NCBI RefSeq assembly: GCF_030653815.1
Contig: NZ_JAURYQ010000042.1
Coordinates: 62,001-126,000, forward strand
DNA length: 64,000 nucleotides
Direction: 5' to 3'
From: Rhodoferax sp.
GTDB lineage: Bacteria > Pseudomonadota > Gammaproteobacteria > Burkholderiales > Burkholderiaceae_C
Made by a program: the position numbers and the translations under genes
Notes under the pieces: model-generated
The model's input: the letters and a program-made list of their open reading frames with translations, nothing else
The model's database searches: none
What the model was told of the DNA's origin: nothing
Shown: one piece after another, positions 8,895 to 17,160 of the stretch
Layout of the letters: each line of letters begins with the position of its first letter
How positions within the stretch are numbered: the first letter of the stretch is position 1

Positions 8895-10628
8895 TCATGT
8901 CTGTGCACGAACTAGGTTGGCGTAATAGCCGCCGGCCGCTTTCAGTTCGGCATGGGTGCCACTTTCGACGATACGACCCTGGTCCAACACCAGGATGCGG
9001 TCTGCATGTTCAATGGTACTTAGTCGGTGAGCAATGACGAGGGTTGTGCGACTTTTCATTAGCATGAGCAGAGCTGTTTGCACCTGCCGCTCGCTTTCGG
9101 TATCCAGCGCCGAGGTAGCCTCGTCCAAAATTAATATCGGGGCATCCTTGAGCAGCGCGCGTGCAATGGCTATGCGTTGACGCTGGCCCCCTGAAAGACG
9201 TGCGCCATTTTCGCCGATCATCGTGTCGAGAGCTTGTGGAAGTCGTTCGATGAACTCCCAGGCCTGGGCTGACTGGGCAGCTTTGATCACTTCCTCCCGG
9301 GTGTGTGTGCCCAGTGTGCCGTAAGCGATGTTGGCTTCCACCGTGTCGTTAAATAGGACCACATCTTGGCTTACTAGAGCGATGTTCTGACGCAGGCTGC
9401 GCATGGTCAGGTGTTGAATATCAATGCCATCCAACAAAATTTGACCACTGGTGAGCGGATAAAAACGCGGTATCAAAGCGCCGATCGTCGTCTTACCGCC
9501 ACCAGAGGCGCCTACCAAGGCGACCGTCTGCCCGGGTGCTATGTGCAAGCTGACGTCACTGAGTGCCATCCGTTCGACGCCAGGATAACTAAAGCAAACA
9601 TGATCGAAAGTGATGTCTCCCTGCGCGCGATTCAGTGATTTGTTGCCTTTGTCGGCTTCGCCGGGTAAGTCAATCAGGGCAAATACATTCTCAGCAGCGG
9701 CTAACGCTTTCTGAAGCATGGTGTTGACAGTGGTCAGTTGCTTGAGAGGTGAAATGAGCAGCAGCATCGCCGTAATGAAAGATACGAAGCTGCCAACTGA
9801 GCCGCCGCCTTGATCCATAGCCTGGCTCAAGGCCAAATAGGTGATCAGCGCCACGGCTATTGATGCCGCGATGTGAGTGATTGGCGTGGTGGCTGAAGCT
9901 GGGATGGCCTCGCGCATTTGGGCGCGGCGGAATTGTTCTGTGGCGTCTGCAAAGCGGCCTGTCTGATGTGCTTGCCCACCAAATATCTTCACTACTTTTT
10001 GTGCTTTGGCTGATTCTTCAATGACGTGAGCTATCAGCCGCATGGACTGCATACTTTGCTGACTGGCTGTACGCATACGTTTACCAAAAGTCTTCACGGC
10101 AAAAGCGATCACCGGACCAATCGTCAGTGTGATTAGTGTCAGCTTCCAGTCAAGGTAGAGCAAGTAGGCTACCAGCGCAACTGCCGTGAGCGATTCACGA
10201 ACCAGTGTGACAAGGGCACTGGTGGCCGCTTCCGAGACATGGCTGACGTCGTAGACGAGGCGCGATATCAGCTGGCCAGCCGAGTGCTGGTCGAAATGCT
10301 GTGTGGGCAGGGTAATGAGCTTGGCAAACATGGCGCGCCGCAGGTCGGTCACGACCCGACTGGAGACCCACATCATCAGGTAACCGGTTAGATAAACAAA
10401 GATGCTGCGAACCAAGAAGAGTGCCACGATACCCATCGGTATCATCCACACCATACGTGTGTCTTCCGTCTGGAAACCCTTGTCGAGCAGGAATTTCATA
10501 ATGGCTGGAAACACTGGCTCGGTCGCGGCGGTTGCGACCATGCCGCCCACCGCCAGCGCCATGGGCTTCCAGTATGGTCGCACATAGCTCAACAGCCGTA
10601 AGTACAGGTCGCGATTGCTCGGCGGCAT
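8895..10628 (-). CDS. msbA: Lipid A export ABC transporter, ATP-binding/permease MsbA
   Basis: A 577-residue half-transporter. The N-terminal six-helix ABC transmembrane domain spans about residues 15-310. The nucleotide-binding domain follows, with Walker A GASGGGKTT (about 374-382), signature LSGGQRQRIAIARALL, Walker B ILILDEATS and H-loop IAHRLS. MsbA flips lipid A-core from the inner to the outer leaflet of the inner membrane as a homodimer. The ATG overlaps the stop of the upstream glycosyltransferase gene by one base, so they form an operon. Length and motifs are normal for the family. Confidence 0.93.
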   Translation of the reverse strand: MPPSNRDLYLRLLSYVRPYWKPMALAVGGMVATAATEPVFPAIMKFLLDKGFQTEDTRMVWMIPMGIVALFLVRSIFVYLTGYLMMWVSSRVVTDLRRAMFAKLITLPTQHFDQHSAGQLISRLVYDVSHVSEAATSALVTLVRESLTAVALVAYLLYLDWKLTLITLTIGPVIAFAVKTFGKRMRTASQQSMQSMRLIAHVIEESAKAQKVVKIFGGQAHQTGRFADATEQFRRAQMREAIPASATTPITHIAASIAVALITYLALSQAMDQGGGSVGSFVSFITAMLLLISPLKQLTTVNTMLQKALAAAENVFALIDLPGEADKGNKSLNRAQGDITFDHVCFSYPGVERMALSDVSLHIAPGQTVALVGASGGGKTTIGALIPRFYPLTSGQILLDGIDIQHLTMRSLRQNIALVSQDVVLFNDTVEANIAYGTLGTHTREEVIKAAQSAQAWEFIERLPQALDTMIGENGARLSGGQRQRIAIARALLKDAPILILDEATSALDTESERQVQTALLMLMKSRTTLVIAHRLSTIEHADRILVLDQGRIVESGTHAELKAAGGYYANLVRAQT

Positions 10629-11416
10629 CAGCGGGGCACTTTCAGTGTTTTAGGCACTTGCCAGGTCTGGCCCTTCTGCATCTCCAGCGCCTTCACATAC
10701 CGGTAAAACGTGCCTTCAAAATTCCCCAGCGCGATGACGAAACCGGCCCAGCCGTCCAGAAAACCCAGCTTGAAAACATAGTGCTTCACGAAGGACCACA
10801 AGCCGTGCGCCAGCGCTGAGCCCATGCTGATCTTCTTGTGCACGATCTTCTCGGCGCCCAGGCTGGAATAGCGGTTGGCCTTGTGCATGACCTCGCTCAT
10901 GTTTTTAAACGGAAACTGCCAAATGGCATTTTTCAGGTGGCCAATGGGGTGGGTGGAGTCCAGAACATAGCCCTCATGCACTGGCTTCAGGTCATATTGC
11001 ATGCGACCCTTGCGGAACAGTTGGGGCTGGCGGTAGTTGGGGTACCAGCCGGAGTGCTTGATCCAGCGGCCCATGAAGAAGTTGCGGCGCGGTACCCAGT
11101 AGGCATCCACGGCCGCAGGGTCCTGCGTGATGGCGCGGATTTCATTTTCAACTTCGGGCGTGCAGCGCTCGTCCGCATCGAGGCTGAAAATCCATTCATG
11201 GGAGCAGGCCGCAATGGCCTGGTTTCGCAAATCGCCAAACCCTTTGAAGTCCACCTGAACAACACGGGCGCCCAGCTTGGCGGCTATTTCGGGTGTGCCG
11301 TCCGTGCTCCAGGAGTCAACCAGAATGATTTCGTCAGCCCACGGCACGCTCTCGATGGTCGCCGACACCTTTTCGGCTTCGTTGTACGCGATGATGTAGA
11401 CAGAAATTTTGCTCAT
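10628..11416 (-). CDS. Family 2 glycosyltransferase, LPS core (WaaE/KdtX-like)
   Basis: From ATG 11416 the product is 262 residues and begins MSKISVYIIAYNEAEKV; the upstream TTG-initiated extension of nine residues looks non-native. GT2 motifs are present: ILVDSWSTDGT (nucleotide binding) and SLDADERCTPE (DxD metal site). The whole pattern, including the YWVPRRNFFMGRWIKHSGWYP region, is that of the WaaE/KdtX lipopolysaccharide core beta-1,4-glucosyltransferase family. It precedes msbA in a one-base-overlap operon, a common pairing in betaproteobacteria. Confidence 0.88.
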   Translation of the reverse strand: MSKISVYIIAYNEAEKVSATIESVPWADEIILVDSWSTDGTPEIAAKLGARVVQVDFKGFGDLRNQAIAACSHEWIFSLDADERCTPEVENEIRAITQDPAAVDAYWVPRRNFFMGRWIKHSGWYPNYRQPQLFRKGRMQYDLKPVHEGYVLDSTHPIGHLKNAIWQFPFKNMSEVMHKANRYSSLGAEKIVHKKISMGSALAHGLWSFVKHYVFKLGFLDGWAGFVIALGNFEGTFYRYVKALEMQKGQTWQVPKTLKVPR

Positions 11417-11484
11417 GGGTGATGTTAGTATTCTGCGTCGCATGCGCTCTTTTGAGCCAAGGCAGCTCTGTAGTCTAGTCCAAA

Positions 11485-12336
11485 ATGAATGCTTCCGATC
11501 CCGTTTCCGTGGTGATCACCACCTACAACCGCAGTGATGCATTGCTCGCCGTTCTGGACGGCCTGTCGCGTCAGAGCGATCGGCATTTTGAGGTGATCGT
11601 TGCCGACGATGGCTCCCGTGAGGAACATGTACGGCCCATCGTTGAATCTGCCAACGCCAAAGCGCTCAAGTTGGTGCATGTTTGGCATCCCGATGTTGGT
11701 TTTACCGCCGCGTGCATCCGAAACCGTGGCGTGGCCTTGGCGAGCAGTCCGTACATCATTTTCCTGGATGGTGATTGTGTGCCAGAGCGTGACTTTATTG
11801 CGCAGCACAAGGCACTCGCCCAAACCGGCTTGTTTGTCAATGGCAGTCGTGTTTTGCTGTCGCCCAAGCTGACGCAGCGCGTGTTGGCAGGCTCCGAGCA
11901 GATTTGTGGCCGTTCCTGGCTTTTCTGGCTCGGGCAACGCGTCCTTGGCCATGCCAGCAAGCTCACGCACCTGTTGCGTCTGCCGGATTTACCTCGTCGT
12001 ATCGAACGTGCGTTTTCCTGGAAAGGCATTCGCAGTTGCAATATGGGGGTGTGGAAAGCCGATTTTGAACGGGTCGATGGATTTGATGAATCGTTCAGTG
12101 GTTGGGGGCATGAAGATGCTGACTTCGTTCTGCGCCTGCATCACAGCGGGGTGCTGCGCAAAAACGGGTTTTGCGCTACCGAGGTGTTTCACCTGTGGCA
12201 CCAGGAAGCAAATCGTAACAAGGCGTCACAGAATGCCCAACGTGTCAAAGAGCGTGTTAAAAATGGGTTGATTCGATCCACTTTGGGCTATTCTCAGGCC
12301 CGGCTCAATGACAATGCCCGGATCTCAAGACTGTAA
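11485..12336 (+). CDS. Family 2 glycosyltransferase
   Basis: A 283-residue GT2 enzyme with SVVITTYNRSDALLAVLDGL at the start, IVADDGSRE, a DxD-like LDGDCVPERDF, and the downstream GFDESFSGWGHEDADFVLRL motif typical of the chondroitin-polymerase-like GT2 subgroup. It is divergent from the waaE-like gene with 68 bases between starts, which must hold both promoters. Probably a core-oligosaccharide or surface-glycan transferase; donor unknown. Confidence 0.86.
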   Translation: MNASDPVSVVITTYNRSDALLAVLDGLSRQSDRHFEVIVADDGSREEHVRPIVESANAKALKLVHVWHPDVGFTAACIRNRGVALASSPYIIFLDGDCVPERDFIAQHKALAQTGLFVNGSRVLLSPKLTQRVLAGSEQICGRSWLFWLGQRVLGHASKLTHLLRLPDLPRRIERAFSWKGIRSCNMGVWKADFERVDGFDESFSGWGHEDADFVLRLHHSGVLRKNGFCATEVFHLWHQEANRNKASQNAQRVKERVKNGLIRSTLGYSQARLNDNARISRL

Positions 12337-12346
12337 TAATGGACCA

Positions 12347-13612
12347 ATGATTAAACGTTTCCTTTGCTATTTCCTGACCTGCCTGGTTTGTAGTCCGGCC
12401 CTCGCCCAGTTCCGCATCGAAGTCTCCGGTGTGGGTTTGACCCAGGTCCCCGTGGTGATCGCACCCTTCAAGGGCCAGGACGCGCTGCCGCAAAAGATCT
12501 CTGAAATCATCAAGGCCGACCTCGAACGCAGCGGCCAGTTTCGCGTGATCGCGTCGCCAGCGGGTGTTTTTGACGAGGCTTCGCGGCCTGAGCTTTCCGC
12601 CTTGCGGCAGTCCGGCGCTGACGCCTTTGCCTCGGGCAGCGTGACCAGGCTGGCCGACGGCCGTTTTGATGTGCGTTTTCGCTTGTGGGACGTGGTGAAA
12701 GGGCAGGACATGGGGGGCCGCAGTTTTGCCGTCACCGTGCCTGACTTGCGCCTTGCCGCGCACCGCGTGGCCGATGACATCTATGAAAAACTCACCGGCG
12801 ACAAGGGTGTGTTTTCAACCCGCATTGCCTACGTGACCAAGGCGGGGCAGCGTTACCAGCTTTGGGTGGCCGATGCCGACGGCGAAAATGCGCAGTCGGC
12901 GCTGGCCAGCCCGGAGCCCATCATTTCCCCGGCCTGGTCCCCTGACGGCAATCAGCTGGCCTATGTGTCCTTCGAGTCGCGCAAACCCGTGGTTTACGTC
13001 CACAACGTGGCCACTGGCAAGCGCCGCCTGATCGCCAATTTCAAAGGCTCCAACAGCGCGCCTGCCTGGTCGCCCGATGGCAGCACGCTGGCCCTGACGC
13101 TGAGCCGGGACGGCGGCTCGCAGCTGTTTTTGCTGGCGGCGGCAGGCGGTGAACCCCGGCGCCTGATTCAGTCAAGCAGCATTGACACCGAACCCGTCTT
13201 TTCACCTGACGGCCAACATATTTACTTTGTCAGCGACCGTGGCGGTTCGCCCCAGATCTACCGGGTCTCGGCACGCGGTCAAAACGTCGAGCGCATTACT
13301 TTTGCGGGTACTTACAACATTTCGCCGGCCATCAGCCAGGACGGTCGCTGGCTCGCTTACATTTCGAGACTGGGCGGCGCGTACAAGCTGCACCTGATGA
13401 ATCTGGCCGACGCCACGGTGAGCGTCATCACCGACTCTGCTGCCGATGAAAGCCCCAGTTTTTCCCCCAATGGCAAGATGCTGGTGTACGCAACCCAGCA
13501 GCAGGGCCGGGAGGCTTTGATGACCAGCACGCTCGATGGCAAGGTCAGGGCGCGCCTCAGTGGGCAGCAGGGGGACATCCGGGAGCCGCACTGGGGTCCA
13601 TTTTTTAAATAG
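12347..13612 (+). CDS. tolB: Tol-Pal system translocation protein TolB
   Basis: The ATG at 12347 gives a classical signal peptide (MIKRFLCYFLTCLVCSPALA, cleavage after ALA); the longer frame from 12308 would put 13 residues before it and overlaps the previous gene. The mature protein of about 400 residues has the N-terminal TolB domain and a C-terminal beta-propeller with repeated PxWSPDGxxLAY/FSPDGxxIYF blades. It acts in the periplasm with Pal and TolA to constrict the outer membrane at division. Followed directly by pal and cpoB. Confidence 0.96.
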   Translation: MIKRFLCYFLTCLVCSPALAQFRIEVSGVGLTQVPVVIAPFKGQDALPQKISEIIKADLERSGQFRVIASPAGVFDEASRPELSALRQSGADAFASGSVTRLADGRFDVRFRLWDVVKGQDMGGRSFAVTVPDLRLAAHRVADDIYEKLTGDKGVFSTRIAYVTKAGQRYQLWVADADGENAQSALASPEPIISPAWSPDGNQLAYVSFESRKPVVYVHNVATGKRRLIANFKGSNSAPAWSPDGSTLALTLSRDGGSQLFLLAAAGGEPRRLIQSSSIDTEPVFSPDGQHIYFVSDRGGSPQIYRVSARGQNVERITFAGTYNISPAISQDGRWLAYISRLGGAYKLHLMNLADATVSVITDSAADESPSFSPNGKMLVYATQQQGREALMTSTLDGKVRARLSGQQGDIREPHWGPFFK

Positions 13613-13631
13613 CAGTTTGGAGTGATTCAGG

Positions 13632-14168
13632 ATGAAAAAATTTGTTTTGGCTGGTCTGGTGTCGACCCTGTTGGTCGCTTGTGGTACCTCGGTTCCACTC
13701 AACGATGTGCCGGTGGAAGATGCCACGGCAAGAGCCGTAGGTGCTGACGCCGGTGCCGGTGCTGCCGGTTCAGGTGTTCAGGGGAGCGGCGTTGCGCCGG
13801 TTGATTTGGGCCGCGCGGCTGATCAAGCGCCGGCGCCAGCTGATTCACGTTTGGTCTATTTTGACTACGACAGCTTTGTCATCAAACCCGAGTTTCAAGC
13901 CGTGGTTGCCGCGCATGCCCGGTTTCTGCGCGCCCAGCCCAACCGCAAGGTGGCCATTGAAGGCCATACCGATGAACGCGGTGGCCGGGAATACAACCTG
14001 GCTTTGGGCCAGAAACGCGCCGAAGCCGTGCGCGATGCCTTGGCCATTTTGGGTGTGACCGCAGGCCAGATGGAAGCGGTCAGCTTTGGCAAGGAAAAGC
14101 CGGTTGTCGTTGGTGCTGAAGAAGCCGCTTTTGCCAAAAATCGCCGTGCTGAAATCCGTTATCCATGA
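13632..14168 (+). CDS. pal: Peptidoglycan-associated lipoprotein Pal
   Basis: A 178-residue outer-membrane lipoprotein. The signal peptide ends in a lipobox LLVAC with Cys at residue 17. An Ala/Gly-rich linker leads to the OmpA-like domain with VYFDYDSFVIK and the peptidoglycan-binding signature EGHTDERGGREYNLALGQKR. It tethers the outer membrane to peptidoglycan and binds TolB. It lies 19 bases after tolB with a GGAGTG ribosome-binding site, and its stop overlaps the cpoB start. Confidence 0.97.
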   Translation: MKKFVLAGLVSTLLVACGTSVPLNDVPVEDATARAVGADAGAGAAGSGVQGSGVAPVDLGRAADQAPAPADSRLVYFDYDSFVIKPEFQAVVAAHARFLRAQPNRKVAIEGHTDERGGREYNLALGQKRAEAVRDALAILGVTAGQMEAVSFGKEKPVVVGAEEAAFAKNRRAEIRYP

Positions 14169-14953
14169 AGTCTGAACTAGCCATGTCATCCTTGTTTTCA
14201 AAGCCCGCAGCCTTTCTGCTGGCGTGCTTGTTGTCGGTGGGCAGCACGCAGGCTGCCTTGTTTGAAGACGATGAAGCGCGCAAGGCCATTCTTGATTTGC
14301 GCCAGCGCGTGGAGGTCGTGCGCGGTGAGGCCGATCAAGCCCGCCGGGCCTCGGCCACCGAGCTGACGGGGCTGGGCAACAGCCTGCTTGATTTGCAGCG
14401 TCAGATTGAACTGCTCAAGGCCGAGATTGCGACGCTGCGCGGCAGCAACGAGCAAATCGCGCGCGAGCTGTCCGAAATCCAGCGGCAACAAAAAGACCAG
14501 TTGCAGGCGATTCAGGCGCGCTTCAGCAAAATTGAACCGGTGATGGTCCAGCTTGATGGTGTCGAGTTCCTGGCAGATCAAAGCCAGACGCGGGACTTTG
14601 AGGCGGCGCTGGCCGTGTTTCGCAAAGGTGATTTTGCCAACGCAGAAGGGCTTTTTTCGAACTTTGTCTCCCGCTATCCGCTCAGTGGTTATGTGGTGCC
14701 GGCGCTGTTCTGGCTGGGTAACGCCCAATATGCCACGCGCAACTACAAGGACGCGATGACCAATTTCCGGTCCCTGATTGCCAAAGACCCCGAGCATGTG
14801 CGCGCCCCAGAGGCCGTGTTGTCGGTGGCCAATTGCCAGTTGGAGTTGAAGGACAGCAAAGGTGCGCGCAAAACCCTCACGGACCTGCTCAAGGCCTACC
14901 CGCGCTCCGAAGCCGCCGTGGCTGCCAAAGAACGGCTCGCGACGCTTAAATGA
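14165..14953 (+). CDS. cpoB: Cell division coordinator CpoB (YbgF)
   Basis: A 262-residue periplasmic protein. There is a signal sequence ending near STQAA, then a coiled-coil trimerisation region (about residues 35-120, rich in Leu/Gln/Glu heptads such as LLDLQRQIELLKAEIATL), then tetratricopeptide repeats (AVFRKGDFANAEGLFSNF; PALFWLGNAQYATRNYKDA). CpoB links outer-membrane constriction by Tol-Pal to peptidoglycan synthesis at the septum. Start and stop overlap the flanking genes by 4 bases, so it is co-translated with pal and tcdA. A second ATG at 14183 is also possible. Confidence 0.94.
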   Translation: MKSELAMSSLFSKPAAFLLACLLSVGSTQAALFEDDEARKAILDLRQRVEVVRGEADQARRASATELTGLGNSLLDLQRQIELLKAEIATLRGSNEQIARELSEIQRQQKDQLQAIQARFSKIEPVMVQLDGVEFLADQSQTRDFEAALAVFRKGDFANAEGLFSNFVSRYPLSGYVVPALFWLGNAQYATRNYKDAMTNFRSLIAKDPEHVRAPEAVLSVANCQLELKDSKGARKTLTDLLKAYPRSEAAVAAKERLATLK

Positions 14954-15708
14954 CCGGCTTGTCGGATCGCCGTTTTGGCGGGCTTGAGCGCTTGTATGGC
15001 GTGTCTGGCGCTGACCGCATTCGCAACGCGCATGTGGCCGTGGTGGGCATTGGCGGCGTTGGTTCCTGGGTGGCGGAGGCGCTGGCGCGCAGCGGGGTAG
15101 GGCGCATCACGCTGATCGATTTTGACCAGGTGGCAGAGTCCAACATCAATCGCCAGATTCAGGCGGTTGATGCCAGCCTGGGCCAAGCCAAGGTCGACGC
15201 CATGCGCGAGCGCATCCACGCTTATTCTCCAGAATGCCAGGTCAACTGTGTGGAGGCCTTTGCCGAGCCGGACAACTGGCCGGCCATCCTGCCCGCGGGT
15301 GTGAATGCGGTGGTTGACGCCTGTGACCAGGCCAAGGCCAAGCTGGCCATGGCGGTCTGGGCCAAAAAATCGGGCGCGCTGCATGTGATGGTGGGCGCGG
15401 CCGGCGGCAAGCGTCACGCCGAGCGGGCGGCCGTGGCCGATGTGCTGGACGTGACGCACGACCCCTTATTGGCCAAGGTACGCTATCAGTTGCGCAAGGC
15501 GTTTCCGGCATTGCGCGCTGCCAAAAAGCTGGGTGTCACCTGTGTGTATAGCCCCGAAGCCGTGGCCCCCCCTGATGCCTCCTGCGGCGTTGAAGGCGAC
15601 GGCAGCCTGAACTGCAGTGGTTTTGGGTCGGTCGTCACGGTCACGGCAAGCTTTGGTTTTTGCGCTGCCGGTGTAATTTTGAATAAATTGAGCTCTGCCA
15701 GCAAATAA
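14950..15708 (+). CDS. tcdA: tRNA threonylcarbamoyladenosine dehydratase TcdA
   Basis: A 252-residue ThiF/E1-like enzyme that dehydrates t6A37 of tRNA to the cyclic form ct6A using ATP. The adenylate-binding Rossmann motif VVGIGGVGSWVAEALARSGV is at about residues 30-49, followed by LIDFDQVAESNINRQ and VDACDQAKAKLAM. A C-terminal CxxxG region is present (DASCGVEGDGSLNCSGFG). Length matches the CsdL/TcdA family. It overlaps cpoB by 4 bases. Confidence 0.94.
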   Translation: MTGLSDRRFGGLERLYGVSGADRIRNAHVAVVGIGGVGSWVAEALARSGVGRITLIDFDQVAESNINRQIQAVDASLGQAKVDAMRERIHAYSPECQVNCVEAFAEPDNWPAILPAGVNAVVDACDQAKAKLAMAVWAKKSGALHVMVGAAGGKRHAERAAVADVLDVTHDPLLAKVRYQLRKAFPALRAAKKLGVTCVYSPEAVAPPDASCGVEGDGSLNCSGFGSVVTVTASFGFCAAGVILNKLSSASK

Positions 15709-15724
15709 GGGCCAAGAATTTGTT

Positions 15725-15730
15725 TATAAT
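15725..15730 (+). promoter_or_regulatory. -10 element upstream of tRNA-Lys
   Basis: A perfect TATAAT lies 36 bases before the mature tRNA 5' end. No good -35 hexamer sits 16-18 bases upstream, so the promoter assignment rests on the -10 match and location only. Confidence 0.45.
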
Positions 15731-15766
15731 TTGAGGCTTGCTAGAACGCGACGTCAAGAAGCGTTT

Positions 15767-15842
15767 GGGATGTTAGCTCAGTTGGTAGAGCAGCGGACTT
15801 TTAATCCGTTTGTCGTGGGTTCGACCCCCGCACATCCCACCA
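15767..15842 (+). tRNA. tRNA-Lys (anticodon TTT)
   Basis: A 76-base cloverleaf with encoded CCA. The acceptor stem GGGATGT pairs with ACATCCC, followed by discriminator A. The D arm is GCTC-AGTTGGTAGA-GCA, the anticodon loop CTTTTAA lies between CGGA and TCCG, and the T arm carries GTTCGAC. Anticodon TTT decodes AAA/AAG. It is followed by a strong terminator. It sits at the edge of the toxin-antitoxin region, where tRNA genes often mark integration points, but no duplicated tRNA 3' end was seen. Confidence 0.97.
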
Positions 15843-15853
15843 AAATACAAACG

Positions 15854-15893
15854 AAAAAAGCACTTCCAGGAAACTGGCAAGTGCTTTTTTTTT
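15854..15893 (+). terminator. Rho-independent terminator after tRNA-Lys
   Basis: Inverted repeat AAAAAAGCACTTCC / GGCAAGTGCTTTTTT around a short AGGAAACT loop, ending in a run of T. It follows the tRNA by about a dozen bases and should also stop leftward transcription because both arms carry A/T tracts. Confidence 0.85.
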
Positions 15894-15903
15894 GGCGTAC
15901 CCC

Positions 15904-15990
15904 GTGGGAGCGGCTTGCCAATCAGCGCTCTTCGCGCAACTACTGCACACAGCCCCTGAACCCTGTGGGGCGGACTTCAGTCCGCCGGCA
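15904..15990. repeat. Two REP-like palindromic units
   Basis: Two units start with the GTGG head that marks REP sequences. The first (15904-15919, GTGGGAGCGGCTTGCC) has lost its full second arm. The second has a perfect 7-bp stem and 4-base loop at 15969-15986 (GGCGGAC TTCA GTCCGCC) preceded by GTGG. The form resembles REP elements of pseudomonads and xanthomonads mobilised by RAYT transposases. No RAYT gene is visible in the window. Confidence 0.55.
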
Positions 15991-16459
15991 AGTAAAGCGT
16001 CATCGGTGAATCTGTGCAGGGTGTGAACCCGTAGTGCTGGTAAAAGGTCTTGGCTTGCTGATTCTTGGCATCCACGAGCAACGCGAATGCCGCCACTTGC
16101 CTGCGGGCCTGCAGGCAGCGGTCAACAGCACAACCCATCAGCAGTTTGCCCAAGCCCTGGCCTCGCTGGTCGACGCGGCAGGCCAGCCGCCCCATCCGAA
16201 AACAGGGAACAGGGTAGCGCGGCAGCTTCTTTCGGTCCGCGTCACTGAGTTGCAGCACGTCGACCTGTGCTGCACTGAGGGTGTAGTAGCCAAGAATCAG
16301 GCCAGGGCGGTCGGTGTCCACCAACACATGAACCGTACTCACACCCTTGCGGCTATGTTGCACTGCAAATCGGTGAAGGTACGCATCAAGCTCGGGCACG
16401 CCACAGCTGAAGCCAGCGCGGTCATGAAGCGCTGAGTCCAGCGCCTGCTCTTCAAGCAC
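15977..16459 (-). CDS. GNAT-family toxin of a TacAT/AtaRT-type system
   Basis: A 160-residue GNAT acetyltransferase of the type that acetylates the amino group of charged tRNA and blocks translation. The acetyl-CoA loop QRGQGLGKLLM (about residues 98-108) fits the Q/R-x-x-G-x-G/A motif. The N-terminal F-x-C-G-x-x-x-L-D and the ending AKTFYQHYGF are typical of the TacT subgroup. It overlaps the upstream RHH antitoxin gene by 8 bases. Its stop codon lies inside the REP-like hairpin, so the palindrome has been captured as the gene end. Confidence 0.88.
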   Translation of the reverse strand: MLEEQALDSALHDRAGFSCGVPELDAYLHRFAVQHSRKGVSTVHVLVDTDRPGLILGYYTLSAAQVDVLQLSDADRKKLPRYPVPCFRMGRLACRVDQRGQGLGKLLMGCAVDRCLQARRQVAAFALLVDAKNQQAKTFYQHYGFTPCTDSPMTLYLPAD

Positions 16460-16721
16460 GCTTCACCTTGGCTGCCGCTGTCAAAGCGCCTTTGAGGGCA
16501 GCGTTAGGGGTGAATGCGTTGTTGAGTGCCGCGGTAAAGTCGGCAAAATCGCGCTGCGAAAGCGTGACTCGCGATTCGCTGTCCAGCAAGGTCAGCGCCT
16601 TCTCTTTGGCGGCCACACGGACGAAACCAGCCATCGTCGTACCCAACAGCGTTGCTGCACGGGAAACGATGTCCTTGTCTGCGGCATCCAACTTCAGATC
16701 AAGACGGGCGGTTGCGGTCAT
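16452..16721 (-). CDS. DUF1778 ribbon-helix-helix antitoxin (TacA-type)
   Basis: An 89-residue antitoxin. The N-terminal RHH DNA-binding region RLDLKLDAADKDIVSRAATLLGTT is typical of DUF1778. The C-terminal region (LSQRDFADFTAALNNAF) is the usual toxin-neutralising helix. These proteins repress their own operon and inhibit the GNAT toxin encoded next. A perfect 6-bp inverted repeat 19 bases upstream is a likely operator. Overlap with the toxin gene supports one transcript. Confidence 0.9.
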   Translation of the reverse strand: MTATARLDLKLDAADKDIVSRAATLLGTTMAGFVRVAAKEKALTLLDSESRVTLSQRDFADFTAALNNAFTPNAALKGALTAAAKVKRA

Positions 16722-16739
16722 GGCAGGTCCTTCATGTGG

Positions 16740-16756
16740 TACGGTGTTTTACCGTA
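16740..16756 (-). promoter_or_regulatory. Operator-like palindrome upstream of the RHH antitoxin
   Basis: TACGGT and ACCGTA are separated by GTTTT, giving a perfect 6-bp inverted repeat 19 bases from the antitoxin start. Size and place fit an autoregulatory operator for a ribbon-helix-helix dimer. Binding is inferred, not shown. Confidence 0.55.
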
Positions 16757-16825
16757 TTTATTCTACAGCAATGACGATAAAAGAGTTGCGTCCCCTTTAT
16801 GCCCAATTTATCCGTGCATCAACAC

Positions 16826-16854
16826 TTGACTTCAACTAAATTCGGTACTAAATT
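16826..16854 (+). promoter_or_regulatory. Promoter of the Phd/ParE-type operon
   Basis: TTGACT (16826-16831) and TAAATT (16849-16854) are separated by 17 bases and lie 28 bases before the antitoxin ATG. The element ACTAAATTC occurs twice in tandem across the -10 region (from about 16835 and 16847), a plausible autoregulatory site. Confidence 0.55.
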
Positions 16855-16881
16855 CAGACTCATCGTTGCGCCGAGGTCAAC

Positions 16882-17160
16882 ATGCAGTCCATTGCCAACA
16901 TCAAGTCTATTTCCTACTTAAAAAGCCACGCTGCCCAGATTTCCGAAGACCTGGCACAGAACGGCAATCCGTTTTTCATCACACAAAATGGGGAAGCCAG
17001 CATGGTGATTGAAAGTGTCGCGCAGTTTCAGGAAAAGGAAGCTCTGATTGCGGCTTTGAAAATCATCGCCCTGGGTGAAAAAGACCGCTTGCAAGGCAAA
17101 GGCATTTCGGCCGCTGATTCACGGGCGCAGTTGCTGGCTGCACGTCAGAGCCGCAAGTAA
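16882..17160 (+). CDS. Phd/YefM-family antitoxin
   Basis: A 92-residue protein with the Phd/YefM N-terminal fold (IANIKSISYLKSHAAQI, then NPFFITQNGEASMVIESV) that binds operator DNA, and a charged C-terminal tail that would wrap the toxin. The stop and the toxin ATG overlap (TAATG). Together with the next gene it forms a complete type II toxin-antitoxin operon, directly beside a second, divergent one. Confidence 0.9.
   Translation: MQSIANIKSISYLKSHAAQISEDLAQNGNPFFITQNGEASMVIESVAQFQEKEALIAALKIIALGEKDRLQGKGISAADSRAQLLAARQSRK

Noticed and set aside
15731-16009. 92-codon frame across the tRNA-Lys gene (LAQLVEQRTFNPFVVGSTPA)
   Set aside because: This is the classic false translation of a tRNA; the cloverleaf is perfect.
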